Shown here piece after piece: positions 25,741 to 39,015 of a stretch of DNA of 64,000 nt. The stretch comes from an uncultured Pelagibacteraceae bacterium. Lineage in GTDB: Bacteria > Pseudomonadota > Alphaproteobacteria > Pelagibacterales > Pelagibacteraceae. The DNA is taken from contig CABZAZ010000001.1 of the NCBI GenBank assembly GCA_902523895.1, positions 1 to 64,000 of the forward strand. Direction: 5' to 3'. A program made the position numbers and the translations under genes. The notes under the pieces are model-generated. The model searched no databases, was not told where the DNA came from, and saw only the letters and a program-made list of their open reading frames with translations. Within the stretch, counting starts at the first letter, position 1; each line of letters opens with the position of its first letter.

Positions 25741-26685
25741 ATGAGTCAAAATCCAACTAAACACACAAAAGTGTTAATAATTGGGTCTGGTCCTGCTGGA
25801 TACACTGCTGCAGTTTATGCGGCGAGGGCAATGTTGAATCCAATTTTAGTTTATGGGGCGGAGCCTGGAGGCCAATTAACCACAACAACAGATGTTGAAA
25901 ACTTTCCTGGATTTGCTGATGTTATTCAAGGTCCATGGCTTATGGATCAAATGAAAGAACAAGCAAAAGCAGTTGGAACAGAAATGATTGAAGATCATAT
26001 AAGTTCGGTAAACTTAAAAACAACACCTTTTGAGGCTATAGGAGATACTGGTCAAAAATATACTGCTGATAGCATAATAATTTCCACAGGTGCCCAAGCT
26101 AGATGGCTAAATATTAAATCTGAACAGGAGTTCAGAGGATTTGGTGTATCGGCATGTGCAACATGTGATGGTTTTTTCTTTAAAGATAAGGAAGTTGCTG
26201 TTGTAGGTGGAGGTAATGCGGCTGTTGAGGAAGCAATGTTTCTTACAAAATTTGCGTCAAAAGTAAAATTAATTCACAGAAGAGATAGTTTAAGAGCTGA
26301 AAAAATGCTTCAAAAAAAACTTATGGATAATAAAAAAATTGAAATCATTTGGGATACAGTTGTTGAGGATGTAATTGGAGATAAAGATCCAAAAAATGTT
26401 AAAGGAATTAAAGTTAAGAATGTGAAAACAAATAAAATTGATGAAATAAAATTAGACGGTGTTTTCATTGCTATCGGTCATGACCCTGCAACTCAATTGT
26501 TTAAAGATCAGCTTAGTATGGATAATGAGGGTTATTTGATAACAAAACCAGATTCAACAGAGACTAATGTACCAGGTGTTTATGCGGCTGGAGACGTAAA
26601 GGATAAAACATTTAGGCAAGCCGTAACTGCTGCTGGTATGGGGTGTATGGCAGCACTAGAGGCTGAAAAGTTTTTATCTCATTAA
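25741..26685 (+). CDS. trxB: Thioredoxin reductase
   Basis: NADPH-dependent FAD enzyme that reduces thioredoxin in the cytoplasm. FAD-binding GSGPAGYTAAVYAAR is at about 12-27, the redox-active CATC near 138-141, NADPH-binding GGGNAAVEEA near 158, and a C-terminal FAD motif GVYAAGDVKDKTFRQAVTAA. The length of 314 aa is typical. The start ATG directly follows a short AT-rich divergent region. Confidence 0.97.
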   Translation: MSQNPTKHTKVLIIGSGPAGYTAAVYAARAMLNPILVYGAEPGGQLTTTTDVENFPGFADVIQGPWLMDQMKEQAKAVGTEMIEDHISSVNLKTTPFEAIGDTGQKYTADSIIISTGAQARWLNIKSEQEFRGFGVSACATCDGFFFKDKEVAVVGGGNAAVEEAMFLTKFASKVKLIHRRDSLRAEKMLQKKLMDNKKIEIIWDTVVEDVIGDKDPKNVKGIKVKNVKTNKIDEIKLDGVFIAIGHDPATQLFKDQLSMDNEGYLITKPDSTETNVPGVYAAGDVKDKTFRQAVTAAGMGCMAALEAEKFLSH

Positions 26686-26686
26686 A

Positions 26687-27634
26687 GTGAAAAATAATCT
26701 CCATGTTTTCTTAGGCGCTACAGTTGCAGATGCTGCAGCCAGACCATTACATTGGGTATATAATCAAAAAAAATTAAGTGTTTATATTAAAGGAAAAAAG
26801 GACTTTTCTTTCTTAAAAAAGAATAGAAGTCCCTTCTATAATATCAAAACTGGAAAAGTCTCTGGTTACAATGAAATTAGCCAAGTGATGTTTCACACAC
26901 TATTGGATGGACACGAAAATATAGAGAAACGTTTCAAAAAAAAAATCCTTAAAAACTTTGGCCCTGGAAGTAAATATTGGAAAAATTTAAATCTGAGATC
27001 TAAATATAAAAAAGTCAAAGACTGGCGTGGTATAGTCAAGGGACCGTGGATACATCAAAATATTATTGAGACGGTAAAAAATATCAAGTTGAAAAAGAAG
27101 ATCTCTGGTGGTGTAAAAGTCAATGAGTCAGATGGTTTTTGTGCGACTCTTCCATATTTTCTATATGGCTTTGATTTTAAAAGTTTAGAAAAAATTTTCA
27201 AAATTATAACAGTTTCAAAAATAAGTTTTAAATATGCTATGGCAAAATTTTATTTAATAGATTTTGCGTTAAAGGGAGCTGAAGACCCAATCAAAGAATT
27301 CATTAAAAAATTCAATAGAAATCCTTTTTTTAAAGGAATTGTATATGACATTAAAAAAATAAGAAAATTTGGAACAAAGTTTGATCCAATTACGATAAAA
27401 AAACTAGGTATGGCTTGTAGCTATCCAGGAACTTTTAACAGCTCAATATATACAATTATTAATTCAAAAAATTATAAAGATGCTATTTTAAAAACAATAA
27501 AGGCAGGTGGGTGCAATTGTTCAAGAGCAAATTTTACTGGAGCATATTTTGCAGCTTTAAAAGGTATAAATTCTATTCCAAATAATTGGATTAAAAAAAC
27601 AATCCCAGCAAAAAAAATTTTAAATCAAAAATAA
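26687..27634 (+). CDS. ADP-ribosylglycohydrolase-like (crystallin-J1-type) protein, 315 aa
   Basis: N-terminal VFLGATVADAAARPLHWVY and C-terminal AGGCNCSRANFTGAYFAALKG align by eye with the ADP-ribosylglycohydrolase/J1-crystallin fold. In active hydrolases the C-terminal motif is GGD(T/N)D or GGDNC, with Asp binding magnesium. Here that Asp is Cys, so classical hydrolase activity is doubtful. Starts with GTG 1 bp after trxB, so co-transcribed with it. Role unknown. Confidence 0.7.
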   Translation: MKNNLHVFLGATVADAAARPLHWVYNQKKLSVYIKGKKDFSFLKKNRSPFYNIKTGKVSGYNEISQVMFHTLLDGHENIEKRFKKKILKNFGPGSKYWKNLNLRSKYKKVKDWRGIVKGPWIHQNIIETVKNIKLKKKISGGVKVNESDGFCATLPYFLYGFDFKSLEKIFKIITVSKISFKYAMAKFYLIDFALKGAEDPIKEFIKKFNRNPFFKGIVYDIKKIRKFGTKFDPITIKKLGMACSYPGTFNSSIYTIINSKNYKDAILKTIKAGGCNCSRANFTGAYFAALKGINSIPNNWIKKTIPAKKILNQK

Positions 27635-31017
<3,383 letters not shown>

Positions 31018-31036
<19 letters not shown>

Positions 31037-31770
31037 TCATCACAGGTGGAGCAACAAGAATAGGTGCGGCAATTGCAAAAAAACTTTCAGGTCCAAATAA
31101 AGAGTTAGTTCTTCACTTTAATAAATCAAAATCTAAAGCAGAAAATCTCAAAAAAAAATTAGAGTATTATGGAGCTAAAGTTTATTTAGCTAAAGGTGAT
31201 TTAAGTAAAGAAAAAGATATTATCAAAATTATCAAAGTAGCAAAATCTAAATTAAAATATTTTGACTGTCTTGTTAATAATGCTTCATTATTTGAAAATG
31301 ATAAATTAGCGAATTTTAATAATAAAAGTTGGGAGAAACATATATCAATCAATTTGAAAGCACCTGCACTTTTAACTAAAGAATTTTCCAAAAATACTAG
31401 AGGAAATGATAACAATATTATTAATATTATTGATCAAAGAATTTTTAAACTAACTCCATATTTCTTTTCTTACACTATAAGTAAATCTGGTCTTTATACT
31501 TTGACAAAAACTAGTGCTATGAGTCTTTCTCCTAAAATAAGGGTAAATGGTATTGCCCCAGGACCTACTATAAAAAATCAAAGACAGACTGAAAAACATT
31601 TTAAAAAACAATATCTTGCTACTCCTTTAAAAAGACAGGTTGATGTTAATGAAATTTGTAATGCTGTTGACTTTTTTATAAAAAGCAGATCTATTACTGG
31701 TCAAGTGCTGGCAATTGATAGTGGCCAAAGTTTAAACTGGCAAACACCAGATGTTCTAGGTAAGGAATGA
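31018..31770 (+). CDS. FolM-like short-chain dehydrogenase, 250 aa
   Basis: SDR fold with the cofactor motif [15 protein letters not shown] (the GGATRIG form is typical of FolM/pteridine reductases), [11 protein letters not shown], and catalytic Tyr and Lys in [10 protein letters not shown] of the substrate loop is in GIAPGPT. Being sandwiched between uvrB and folB, it is probably a dihydromonapterin/dihydrofolate reductase-type enzyme of folate metabolism; the substrate is inferred from context. Confidence 0.8.
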
Positions 31771-32192
31771 AAAAAAATAATTTTAAGATTGTTAAAATTG
31801 ATAAAGGAAAATCTCTTTTCAATTATGAAAAAAAGATCCTTATAAACGAGTTAATACTGGATTTAAAACTTGGATATTATGATTTTGAAAGAGAAAATGC
31901 TCAAAAAGTAAAATTTAGTCTTGAAATAGATTATCAAGATAAAAAACCGTCAAATGATAAAGATTTAAAATCAATAGTTAATTATGGAACTATTGTTAAG
32001 CTGATAAGAAAACTGGTTAAGAAAAAACATTATAACTTTTTAGAAACTCTTGCAGAGGCTGTTTTTGACGAATTATTTAAAGATAAAAGAATTGCTAAGA
32101 TAATGCTCAAAATTGAAAAATTAGAGATTTTAAAAGAATGCTCATCTGTTGGTATTCAAATTACCAAAAAGAGAAGTCATGATAAGTTCTGA
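31767..32192 (+). CDS. folB: Dihydroneopterin aldolase
   Basis: Folate-pathway aldolase: [20 protein letters not shown], then [29 protein letters not shown] with the conserved Glu, and a terminal VGIQITKKR. At 141 aa it has a 25-residue N-terminal extension compared with the usual roughly 120. Overlaps the FolM-like gene by 4 bp and the uvrC start by 14 bp. Confidence 0.88.
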   Translation: MKKNNFKIVKIDKGKSLFNYEKKILINELILDLKLGYYDFERENAQKVKFSLEIDYQDKKPSNDKDLKSIVNYGTIVKLIRKLVKKKHYNFLETLAEAVFDELFKDKRIAKIMLKIEKLEILKECSSVGIQITKKRSHDKF

Positions 32193-34014
32193 TATTGGAA
32201 AAGAAATAATAAAAAAAGAACTGCCCTTAATCCCAAAACTTCCTGGTGTTTATAGGATGTTGAATGAAAAAGAGGAAATTCTTTATGTTGGTAAAGCCAA
32301 AAATTTACCAAATAGACTTAAAAGTTATGTAGCTGAAAGAAATCATATTATTAGGACCGAAAGAATGTTGTCACAAACTAGAAAATTGGAGATAACGACT
32401 ACTTCTAATGAAAGTGAAGCTTTGCTTTTAGAAGCAAATTTAATCAAAAAACATAAACCAAAATTTAATATTTTACTTAGAGATGATAAATCTTTTCCTT
32501 TTATATTTATTAGCAACAAAGATAAATGGCCACAAATAAAAAGACACAGAGGGAAAAAAACTACTGAAGGTTTTTACTTTGGACCTTTTGCATCCGCAGG
32601 ATCAGCTAACTGGACAATAAAAATGATCCAAAAAATATTCCATCTTAGAGTTTGTGATGACACTGTATTTAAAAATAGAGAGCGACCATGTATTTTATAT
32701 CAAATTAAAAGATGCTCTGGTCCTTGTGTTGGTTATATAGAAAAGGAAGAATATAAAAAGACTGTTGATGATGCTATTGAATTTGTTTCTGGTAAATCAA
32801 GAAAAATACAGAAAAGCCTTTCAGAGCAGATGGAAAGAGCTAGTGAAAGTTTAGATTTTGAAAAAGCGGTGATTTTAAGAGATCGAATAAAGTCATTGAA
32901 TATTATTCAGTCATCACAAAGAATTAATGAAGCTAATCTTATAGAGGCTGATGTAATCGCGGGATATAAAGAGTCCGGCAAAGCATGTATTCAAGTTTTT
33001 TTTTATAGATCAAAACAAAACTGGGGTAATCAATCTTTTTTTCCAAAACATGATCCTGATGAGAATTTAAGCAATATAATTAATTCTTTTGTCACACAAT
33101 TTTATGAAAATAAAAGTGTCCCCTCCTCAATAATATTATCTGAAGAGATAAAAGAAAAAGTTTTAATCGAAAAAACGCTCTCCCTTAAAGAAAAAAAACA
33201 AGTTACTATATCTATAGCTAAAAAAGGGTCAAAATTAAAAGTAATTAATCAAGCAATAAAAAACGCTAAAGAGAGTTTAAATAGAAAGCTTTATGAAACT
33301 CAAAATAATAAGGAATTATTTGAAGCTGTAGCAAGTAAATTTAATCTAGAGACCAATATTAATCTGATTGAGGTTTATGATAACAGTCATATACAAGGAA
33401 CAAACAGTGTAGGCGCATTGATAGCTTATGGTGATGATGGATTTATTAAAAAAAGATATAGAAAATTTAACATCAAGCTTAAAAAGAATGAACAAGATGA
33501 TTATGGAATGATGAAAGAAGTTTTGAATAGAAGATTTAAAAGAGCAATACAAGAAAAAGATAACTATTTAACTTTTCCTGATCTAGTAATGGTAGACGGA
33601 GGAAAAGGACAATATTCAGTGGCTAGAGAAACTTTAAATGAACTTGGACTTCATGATATTCCTATAATTGCGATTGCTAAAGGTAAATATAGAAATAGTG
33701 GAAATGAGACTTTCTTTCATAATGGTAAGGATTTTAAATTCATTAAAAATGATCCTACTTTATTCTTTCTTCAGAGAATAAGAGATGAGTCTCATCGTTT
33801 TGCAATTAGTGCTCATAGAGCAAAAAGGAAGAAGGGTATTAGTAAATCACTGTTAGACCAAATTGACGGAATAGGTTCCATTAGAAAAAGAGCTTTATTA
33901 AACCATTTTGGATCAGCTAGAGCAGTTGAGTCTGCAAGTCTAGATGAAATTAAATCTGTGGAAGGGGTTGAAGAAAAAGTTGCGAAAAAAATATATAACT
34001 TTTTTCATGAATAA
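32179..34014 (+). CDS. uvrC: Excinuclease ABC subunit C
   Basis: Dual-incision nuclease of nucleotide excision repair. N-terminal GIY-YIG domain ([20 protein letters not shown]), Cys-rich stretch [19 protein letters not shown] motif [16 protein letters not shown], RNase-H-like C-terminal domain ([29 protein letters not shown]) and terminal helix-hairpin-helices. The start is ATG 32179 ([10 protein letters not shown]), preferred over an upstream TTG at 32149 inside folB. Confidence 0.97.
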   Translation: MISSDIGKEIIKKELPLIPKLPGVYRMLNEKEEILYVGKAKNLPNRLKSYVAERNHIIRTERMLSQTRKLEITTTSNESEALLLEANLIKKHKPKFNILLRDDKSFPFIFISNKDKWPQIKRHRGKKTTEGFYFGPFASAGSANWTIKMIQKIFHLRVCDDTVFKNRERPCILYQIKRCSGPCVGYIEKEEYKKTVDDAIEFVSGKSRKIQKSLSEQMERASESLDFEKAVILRDRIKSLNIIQSSQRINEANLIEADVIAGYKESGKACIQVFFYRSKQNWGNQSFFPKHDPDENLSNIINSFVTQFYENKSVPSSIILSEEIKEKVLIEKTLSLKEKKQVTISIAKKGSKLKVINQAIKNAKESLNRKLYETQNNKELFEAVASKFNLETNINLIEVYDNSHIQGTNSVGALIAYGDDGFIKKRYRKFNIKLKKNEQDDYGMMKEVLNRRFKRAIQEKDNYLTFPDLVMVDGGKGQYSVARETLNELGLHDIPIIAIAKGKYRNSGNETFFHNGKDFKFIKNDPTLFFLQRIRDESHRFAISAHRAKRKKGISKSLLDQIDGIGSIRKRALLNHFGSARAVESASLDEIKSVEGVEEKVAKKIYNFFHE

Positions 34015-34022
34015 AAAAAATT

Positions 34023-34607
34023 ATGCTTAAAAAAATACCAAATATTTTAACTATAGGAAGAATTTTAATTGTTCCTTTTTTTGTTTTAGCATTTTACTTG
34101 CCAGGTTTTTATGGAGATTTGACAGCGTTAATTTTATTTATAGTTGCATCTTTCACAGATTTTTTAGATGGAATGCTAGCAAGATTTCTTGGGGAAGAGT
34201 CTAAACTTGGAGAATTACTTGATCCTATTGCAGATAAAATTATCGTTGCAACTGCTTTAATACTTTTGGTAATGGACGGAACTATAAGAAATTACGAAGT
34301 AATAGCTGCAATCATTATCTTAACTCGAGAAATTTTGATATCTGGATTAAGGGAATTTTTAGCTAAGGGAAAAATTAAACTACCAGTATCAAATCTAGCA
34401 AAATTAAAGACTGTATTGCAAATGGTTGCTATTGCACTTTTACTTTCTGGTGAAACTGGAAACAAAATTATTAATTTTCAAGATTATAATGCTCAAACTA
34501 TTGGAATAATTCTTTTATGGCTTTCGGCTGCTTTAACTCTTTTTACGGGATATGAATATATGCGAAAAGGTATTGATCATGCTATCTCAGAAGATAATAA
34601 AGATTAA
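34023..34607 (+). CDS. pgsA: CDP-diacylglycerol-glycerol-3-phosphate phosphatidyltransferase
   Basis: Inner-membrane enzyme of phosphatidylglycerol synthesis. The CDP-alcohol phosphotransferase motif is spread over SFTDFLDGMLARFLGEESKLGELLDPIADK, with the DG..AR..G..D..AD spacing. Several transmembrane helices; 194 aa, typical. 8 bp after uvrC. Its stop shares TTAA with the convergent ilvE stop. Confidence 0.95.
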   Translation: MLKKIPNILTIGRILIVPFFVLAFYLPGFYGDLTALILFIVASFTDFLDGMLARFLGEESKLGELLDPIADKIIVATALILLVMDGTIRNYEVIAAIIILTREILISGLREFLAKGKIKLPVSNLAKLKTVLQMVAIALLLSGETGNKIINFQDYNAQTIGIILLWLSAALTLFTGYEYMRKGIDHAISEDNKD

Positions 34608-35485
34608 GCTGCTTTTTTCTTTCTAACAAGTTTCTGATAACTTTCGTTAAGACCAATAATTAAATCACAAACTTTAAATTCATTTTCAGCGATACAAGAA
34701 ACTGGGGTTACCTCTGCTGCAGTTCCGGTTAAAAAACATCCAACAAAATTCTTCAACTCTGAGGGGTTAATTTTTCTTTCATGAACTTTAATATTTTTTG
34801 ATTTTGCAATTTCAATTACTGTTCTTCTAGTAATTCCATCTAGGAAAGAGTCTGGTAAAGGCGTGTGTAGCTCACCATTCGAATCTTTAAAAAAAATATT
34901 TGCACCAGTAGCTTCAGCAATATTACCTTCATGATCTAGCATTAAAGAATCTGTATAACCATTTTTTTCTGCCTCATGTTTTGAAAGAGTACATATCATG
35001 TAAAGACCTGAAGCTTTTGTGTCCCATGGTATTGTATTAGGAGCCGGTCTTCTCCAATTAGAAATATTTAATCTAATCCCCTCAACTTTTAATTTTGGAT
35101 CAAAATAAGACCCCCATTCCCATGTTGCTATTGCAACATGAATTTTTGTTTGTTGAGCTGAGATCGCCATCATTTCACTGCCCCTCCAGGCAACTGGTCT
35201 TACGTAACCATTTTCAACTTTTTGGTTTTTAATTATAGTATTTGAGGCAGCGTTTATTTCCGTTTCAGTGTAAGGAATTTCAAAACCCATTCGTCTTGCT
35301 GAATGAAAAAACCTTGAGGTATGTTCCTCTAGTTTAAAGATTGAACCATCATAAACTCTTTCTCCCTCAAAAACACAACTAGCGTAGTGTAATCCATGGC
35401 TTAAAACATGCACTTTAACATTGGACCAATCAACTAATTCGCCGTTGTACCATATTTTACCGGATCTTTTATCGTAAGGTATCAT
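34604..35485 (-). CDS. ilvE: Branched-chain amino acid aminotransferase
   Basis: Fold-type IV PLP enzyme making valine, leucine and isoleucine. Seen: HVLSHGLHYASCVFEG at the N-terminus, the PLP lysine in IPWDTKASGLYMICTL (near residue 159), EATGANIFF and GITRRTVIEIA, and TGTAAEVTPV. Length 293 aa is normal. Monocistronic, divergent from the MarR-type gene. Confidence 0.95.
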   Translation of the reverse strand: MIPYDKRSGKIWYNGELVDWSNVKVHVLSHGLHYASCVFEGERVYDGSIFKLEEHTSRFFHSARRMGFEIPYTETEINAASNTIIKNQKVENGYVRPVAWRGSEMMAISAQQTKIHVAIATWEWGSYFDPKLKVEGIRLNISNWRRPAPNTIPWDTKASGLYMICTLSKHEAEKNGYTDSLMLDHEGNIAEATGANIFFKDSNGELHTPLPDSFLDGITRRTVIEIAKSKNIKVHERKINPSELKNFVGCFLTGTAAEVTPVSCIAENEFKVCDLIIGLNESYQKLVRKKKAA

Positions 35486-35554
35486 TTATGAAATATAAAA
35501 TTATTACTGAAAAATATCTGTGTATATATAATATGTCAATATAACTTACCTGTG

Positions 35555-35992
35555 ATGAAAGAGCTTTTATATTTAAAAGATGAACAATTAAAACATTTAA
35601 TTGAAAAATTATTTATAAGTTACAGAGAAACTTTTTCAGACTCAAAAAAAATTCTCAATAAATATCATATTGGCTTAGCTCATCAAAAAACTATTCATTT
35701 AATATCTATGTATGAGGGAATATCAATCTCAGAGCTTATGAGGAAACTTAAAGTATCTAAACAAAGCCTAAATAGAGTTTTAAAAGATTTGATCAAACTT
35801 GAAATGATTTTTTTTAATAAAGACGAGACAGACACAAGAATTAAACACATCTTTCTAAATGAAAAAGGAGAAAAAATTTTTAAAGAGATTTTTGAAATAC
35901 AAAAAAAAAGAATTTATAACGCATTGCTTAATTCGAGTTCTCAAGAGGTTCTTAATTTTGATGAAGTTTTAAAAAGAATTATTAATGGATAA
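35555..35992 (+). CDS. MarR-family transcriptional regulator, 145 aa
   Basis: Winged helix-turn-helix: ISISELMRKLKVSKQSLNRVLKDLIKLEMI is the DNA-binding helix pair, followed by a wing (DTRIKHIFLNEKGEKI). The start is ATG 35555, with a GTG one codon earlier. Overlaps the response regulator by 8 bp; the three regulatory genes 35555-37962 are one operon, and this protein may control it. Confidence 0.88.
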   Translation: MKELLYLKDEQLKHLIEKLFISYRETFSDSKKILNKYHIGLAHQKTIHLISMYEGISISELMRKLKVSKQSLNRVLKDLIKLEMIFFNKDETDTRIKHIFLNEKGEKIFKEIFEIQKKRIYNALLNSSSQEVLNFDEVLKRIING

Positions 35993-36662
35993 TTTTCTAG
36001 CTCATATTTTAGTAGTTGACGATGATGAGGGGATAAGATCTTTAGTTAAAAAATATTTAAATGAAAAAAAATATCTAGTCACCACAGCTGATAACGCAGA
36101 AAATGCATCTGAAAAAATAAAGGTCATTAAGTTTGACTTAATAATTTTAGACATCATGATGCCTGGAAAAAGTGGGCTTGATTTTTTAAAAGAACATAAG
36201 GAATACATTAATACTCCAATAATATTATTAACTGCTAAAGGTGAGCCAAATGAAAGAATAGAGGGATTAGAAATGGGAGCGGATGATTATTTGCCTAAAC
36301 CTTTCGAACCTAAGGAACTTGATCTTAGAATTAAAAACATAATTAACAAAACAAAAAAAAATAATTTAAAGAAAATAATAGAATTTGAAAATGTTAAAAT
36401 AGATTTAAATAAGCAAATAATTTTTCATGGTAATTCAGAATTTAAAATAAATAACACTGAGAAAACAATATTAGAGGAAATGATAAATAACCCAGGAAAA
36501 GTTTTTGAAAGAGAAGAAATCGGTAAATTAATTGACTTAGATAAAGAAAGATCAATTGATGTTATAATAACCAGATTGAGGAAAAAAATCGAAATAGATC
36601 CAAAAAATCCAAAATTTCTTCAGACAATAAGAGGGGCTGGCTATGTTTTATGGATTGAATAA
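35985..36662 (+). CDS. OmpR-family response regulator, 225 aa
   Basis: Receiver domain with the acidic pair ILVVDDDEG and the phospho-acceptor Asp in LIILDIMMPGKSG (about residue 55). Thr in LLTAKG and Lys in LPKPFEP complete the switch. The C-terminal winged helix (DVIITRLRKKIEIDPKNPKF, RGAGYVL) is of OmpR type. Overlaps the sensor kinase by 20 bp, so they form a cognate pair. Confidence 0.95.
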   Translation: MDNFLAHILVVDDDEGIRSLVKKYLNEKKYLVTTADNAENASEKIKVIKFDLIILDIMMPGKSGLDFLKEHKEYINTPIILLTAKGEPNERIEGLEMGADDYLPKPFEPKELDLRIKNIINKTKKNNLKKIIEFENVKIDLNKQIIFHGNSEFKINNTEKTILEEMINNPGKVFEREEIGKLIDLDKERSIDVIITRLRKKIEIDPKNPKFLQTIRGAGYVLWIE

Positions 36663-37962
36663 ATTTGTAAAAAATCTATTACCAAAAAGATTATTTTATA
36701 GAGCTTTGCTAATAGTTGCTATTCCGGTAATTTTAATTCAATTAATAATTACAGTAGTTTTTTTTGATAGCCTCTGGATAAAAACTAACAAAGGAATGAC
36801 AAGAGCATTAGTTAGTGAAATACAAACTTTCATAGAAGTTTATAGTAATGATAATTATGAAAAAGATGAAATAAAAAATATTTTTTCATTGTATCAAGAT
36901 TTGAATATTGAATTTGTTGAGGATGAAAATTTTAACTTCACATATAATGAGAGATGGTTTAGTCCAATAGACAGAACACTGAGAAGAGAATTAAAATCTA
37001 AATTTGGACTAGAAATATTTTGGTTTGATACTACAAGCTATAAAGAGTTGGTTGATTTAAGAATTAAATATCAAAATGGTTTCTTTAAATTTATAGTCCC
37101 TAAGGATAGACTAACAAGCACTTCTGCAAGATTATTTGGATTATGGATAACTGTTCCTGCATTCATAGTCGTAATTATTTCGCTTATATTTTTAAAAAAT
37201 CAAACAAGACCAATCACAGCTTTAGCTAAAGCTGCCGAAAAATTTGGAAGAGGGGAAAATGTAGATGAATTTAAGCCCTCTGGTGCAGCTGAGATACGTC
37301 AAGCAGGTTATGAATTCGATAGAATGAGAAAAAGAATTATGAGACATCTAAATCAAAGATCTGAAATGCTATCTGGGATTAGTCATGATTTGAGAACACC
37401 CTTAACAAGAATGAAATTACAAACCGAGTTTATAAAAGATAAATCTATAGCTAAGAAGTTAACCGAAGATATAAATGAAATGGAAAAAATGCTCAATGAA
37501 TATTTGCAGTTTACAAGTTCCTCATTTATGGAAAAAGATGAGCTGTTCAATCTAAGCGATTTAATAGATGAGATTATAGGTAAGTATAGTAATGAAAACA
37601 TTACAAAAGAAATATTACAAGAGGTTTATTTAAATGGTCGAAAAAATCTAATTAAAAGATGTCTTAATAATCTATTAGAAAATTCAATTAAATATGGGAA
37701 TAAAATAAATATTGAACTTCAAAAAAAGAAAACAAGCATAATAATAAAAGTTGAAGATGATGGTCCAGGAATAGCAGAGAGTGAATATGATAATGTTTTT
37801 AAACCTTTCTACAAAATAGACAAAGGAAGAGCAGACTCCAAATCAAGTGTAGGACTTGGTCTGTCAATTGCATCTGACATTGTACGTTCTCACGGTGGTA
37901 ATATAAAATTGAATAAATCTAATTTGAATGGACTTGAAGTTAAGATTTTTTTACCCGTTTAA
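36643..37962 (+). CDS. EnvZ-like sensor histidine kinase, 439 aa
   Basis: Two transmembrane helices (about 20-45 and 165-185) flank a periplasmic sensor domain of about 120 residues. A HAMP linker follows (TRPITALAKAAEKFGRG), then the phospho-acceptor helix SGISHDLRTPLTRMK (His near 247), N box NLLENSIKYG, G1 DDGPGIAE and G2 GLGLSIA. Partner of the upstream OmpR-type regulator; the stimulus cannot be read from sequence. The 3' end overlaps the convergent ubiK by 23 bp. Confidence 0.95.
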   Translation: MFYGLNKFVKNLLPKRLFYRALLIVAIPVILIQLIITVVFFDSLWIKTNKGMTRALVSEIQTFIEVYSNDNYEKDEIKNIFSLYQDLNIEFVEDENFNFTYNERWFSPIDRTLRRELKSKFGLEIFWFDTTSYKELVDLRIKYQNGFFKFIVPKDRLTSTSARLFGLWITVPAFIVVIISLIFLKNQTRPITALAKAAEKFGRGENVDEFKPSGAAEIRQAGYEFDRMRKRIMRHLNQRSEMLSGISHDLRTPLTRMKLQTEFIKDKSIAKKLTEDINEMEKMLNEYLQFTSSSFMEKDELFNLSDLIDEIIGKYSNENITKEILQEVYLNGRKNLIKRCLNNLLENSIKYGNKINIELQKKKTSIIIKVEDDGPGIAESEYDNVFKPFYKIDKGRADSKSSVGLGLSIASDIVRSHGGNIKLNKSNLNGLEVKIFLPV

Positions 37963-38188
37963 TCTTTTTTTTTAAAACCTTTTTTTTTTCAAGTTCTTTT
38001 TCCAAATTTTCTACTCTTTTAGCAAGGATATCAAATTCATCCTTACTCGTTAACTTCATTTTGAATACGATTTCATCTCTTTTTGATTTTAAAATGTTTA
38101 CTATCTCATTTTTTAAGTCTCTAGATGAGACTAAACCTTGTTCTAGAAGTTTAGTAAATTTATCAAAAACAAATTTTGAATTTTTCAT
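37940..38188 (-). CDS. ubiK: UbiK/BMFP-type accessory factor, 82 aa
   Basis: A small coiled-coil protein: N-terminal amphipathic helix, then DEFDILAKRVENLEKELEKKK and a lysine-rich end. This is the BMFP/YqiC pattern; the E. coli member UbiK assists ubiquinone-synthesis enzymes and can insert into membranes. Convergent with the kinase, divergent from lgt about 50 bp away. Confidence 0.75.
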   Translation of the reverse strand: MKNSKFVFDKFTKLLEQGLVSSRDLKNEIVNILKSKRDEIVFKMKLTSKDEFDILAKRVENLEKELEKKKVLKKKIKRVKKS

Positions 38189-38238
38189 ATATTTATTAAA
38201 TAAGTTATTATATCTTTAATCTATTATTATAATTAAAA

Positions 38239-39015
38239 ATGTTCATTAATAATTTTGACCCAGTTGCATTTAGTTTATTTTCATTAGAATTTAGATGGTA
38301 TTCTTTATCATATATATTTGGAATTCTCGCTGGATGGGTTTTGGCAAAAAGAATTTTTATAAAAGATGATAATTTAAAAGAGAAATTTGACGACTACATT
38401 ACTTATATAATTTTAGGTATTATAATTGGTGGAAGATTAGGTTACGTAATATTTTATAATTTAGATTACTATTTAGAGAACATTTTTGAAATATTTAAAA
38501 TTTGGAATGGAGGAATGTCATTTCATGGTGGACTATTAGGTGTAATTTTGATGAGCGTATGGTTTGCAAAAAAACATAATAATAATTCTTACATTTATCT
38601 TGATATTGTTTCGTTAGTTGCGCCAATAGGAATTTTTTTTGGACGTATTGCAAATTTTATAAATTCAGAGCTTTATGGCAAAGAAACAACTTTACCATGG
38701 GGAGTTAAATTTGAAAAAATTGATGAAATATATCGTCATCCATCTCAACTTTATGAGGCTTTTTTTGAGGGACTGTTATTATTTTTTATATTGATATATT
38801 TTCAAAAAGCGTCCTCAACTAAAAATCCTGGTTTCTTATCTGGAATATTTTTAATATTTTACTCTGTTTTCAGATTTTTTATAGAATTTTTAAGAATGCC
38901 AGATGAACAATTAGGTTATGTTCTATTTAAATTGAGTATGGGGCAAATTTTATGTTTAGTTTTTTTTATATTTGGTTCTTATTTGACTTTAAAAAAATAT
39001 GACCTTCAAAAATAA
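38239..39015 (+). CDS. lgt: Prolipoprotein diacylglyceryl transferase
   Basis: Inner-membrane enzyme that lipidates the lipobox cysteine of prolipoproteins. Multiple transmembrane segments. Lgt motifs: GGMSFHGGLLG, GRIANFINSELYG (signature with conserved Arg, Asn and Glu), and HPSQLYEAFFEG. Length 258 aa is normal. Overlaps the next gene by 17 bp. Confidence 0.96.
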   Translation: MFINNFDPVAFSLFSLEFRWYSLSYIFGILAGWVLAKRIFIKDDNLKEKFDDYITYIILGIIIGGRLGYVIFYNLDYYLENIFEIFKIWNGGMSFHGGLLGVILMSVWFAKKHNNNSYIYLDIVSLVAPIGIFFGRIANFINSELYGKETTLPWGVKFEKIDEIYRHPSQLYEAFFEGLLLFFILIYFQKASSTKNPGFLSGIFLIFYSVFRFFIEFLRMPDEQLGYVLFKLSMGQILCLVFFIFGSYLTLKKYDLQK

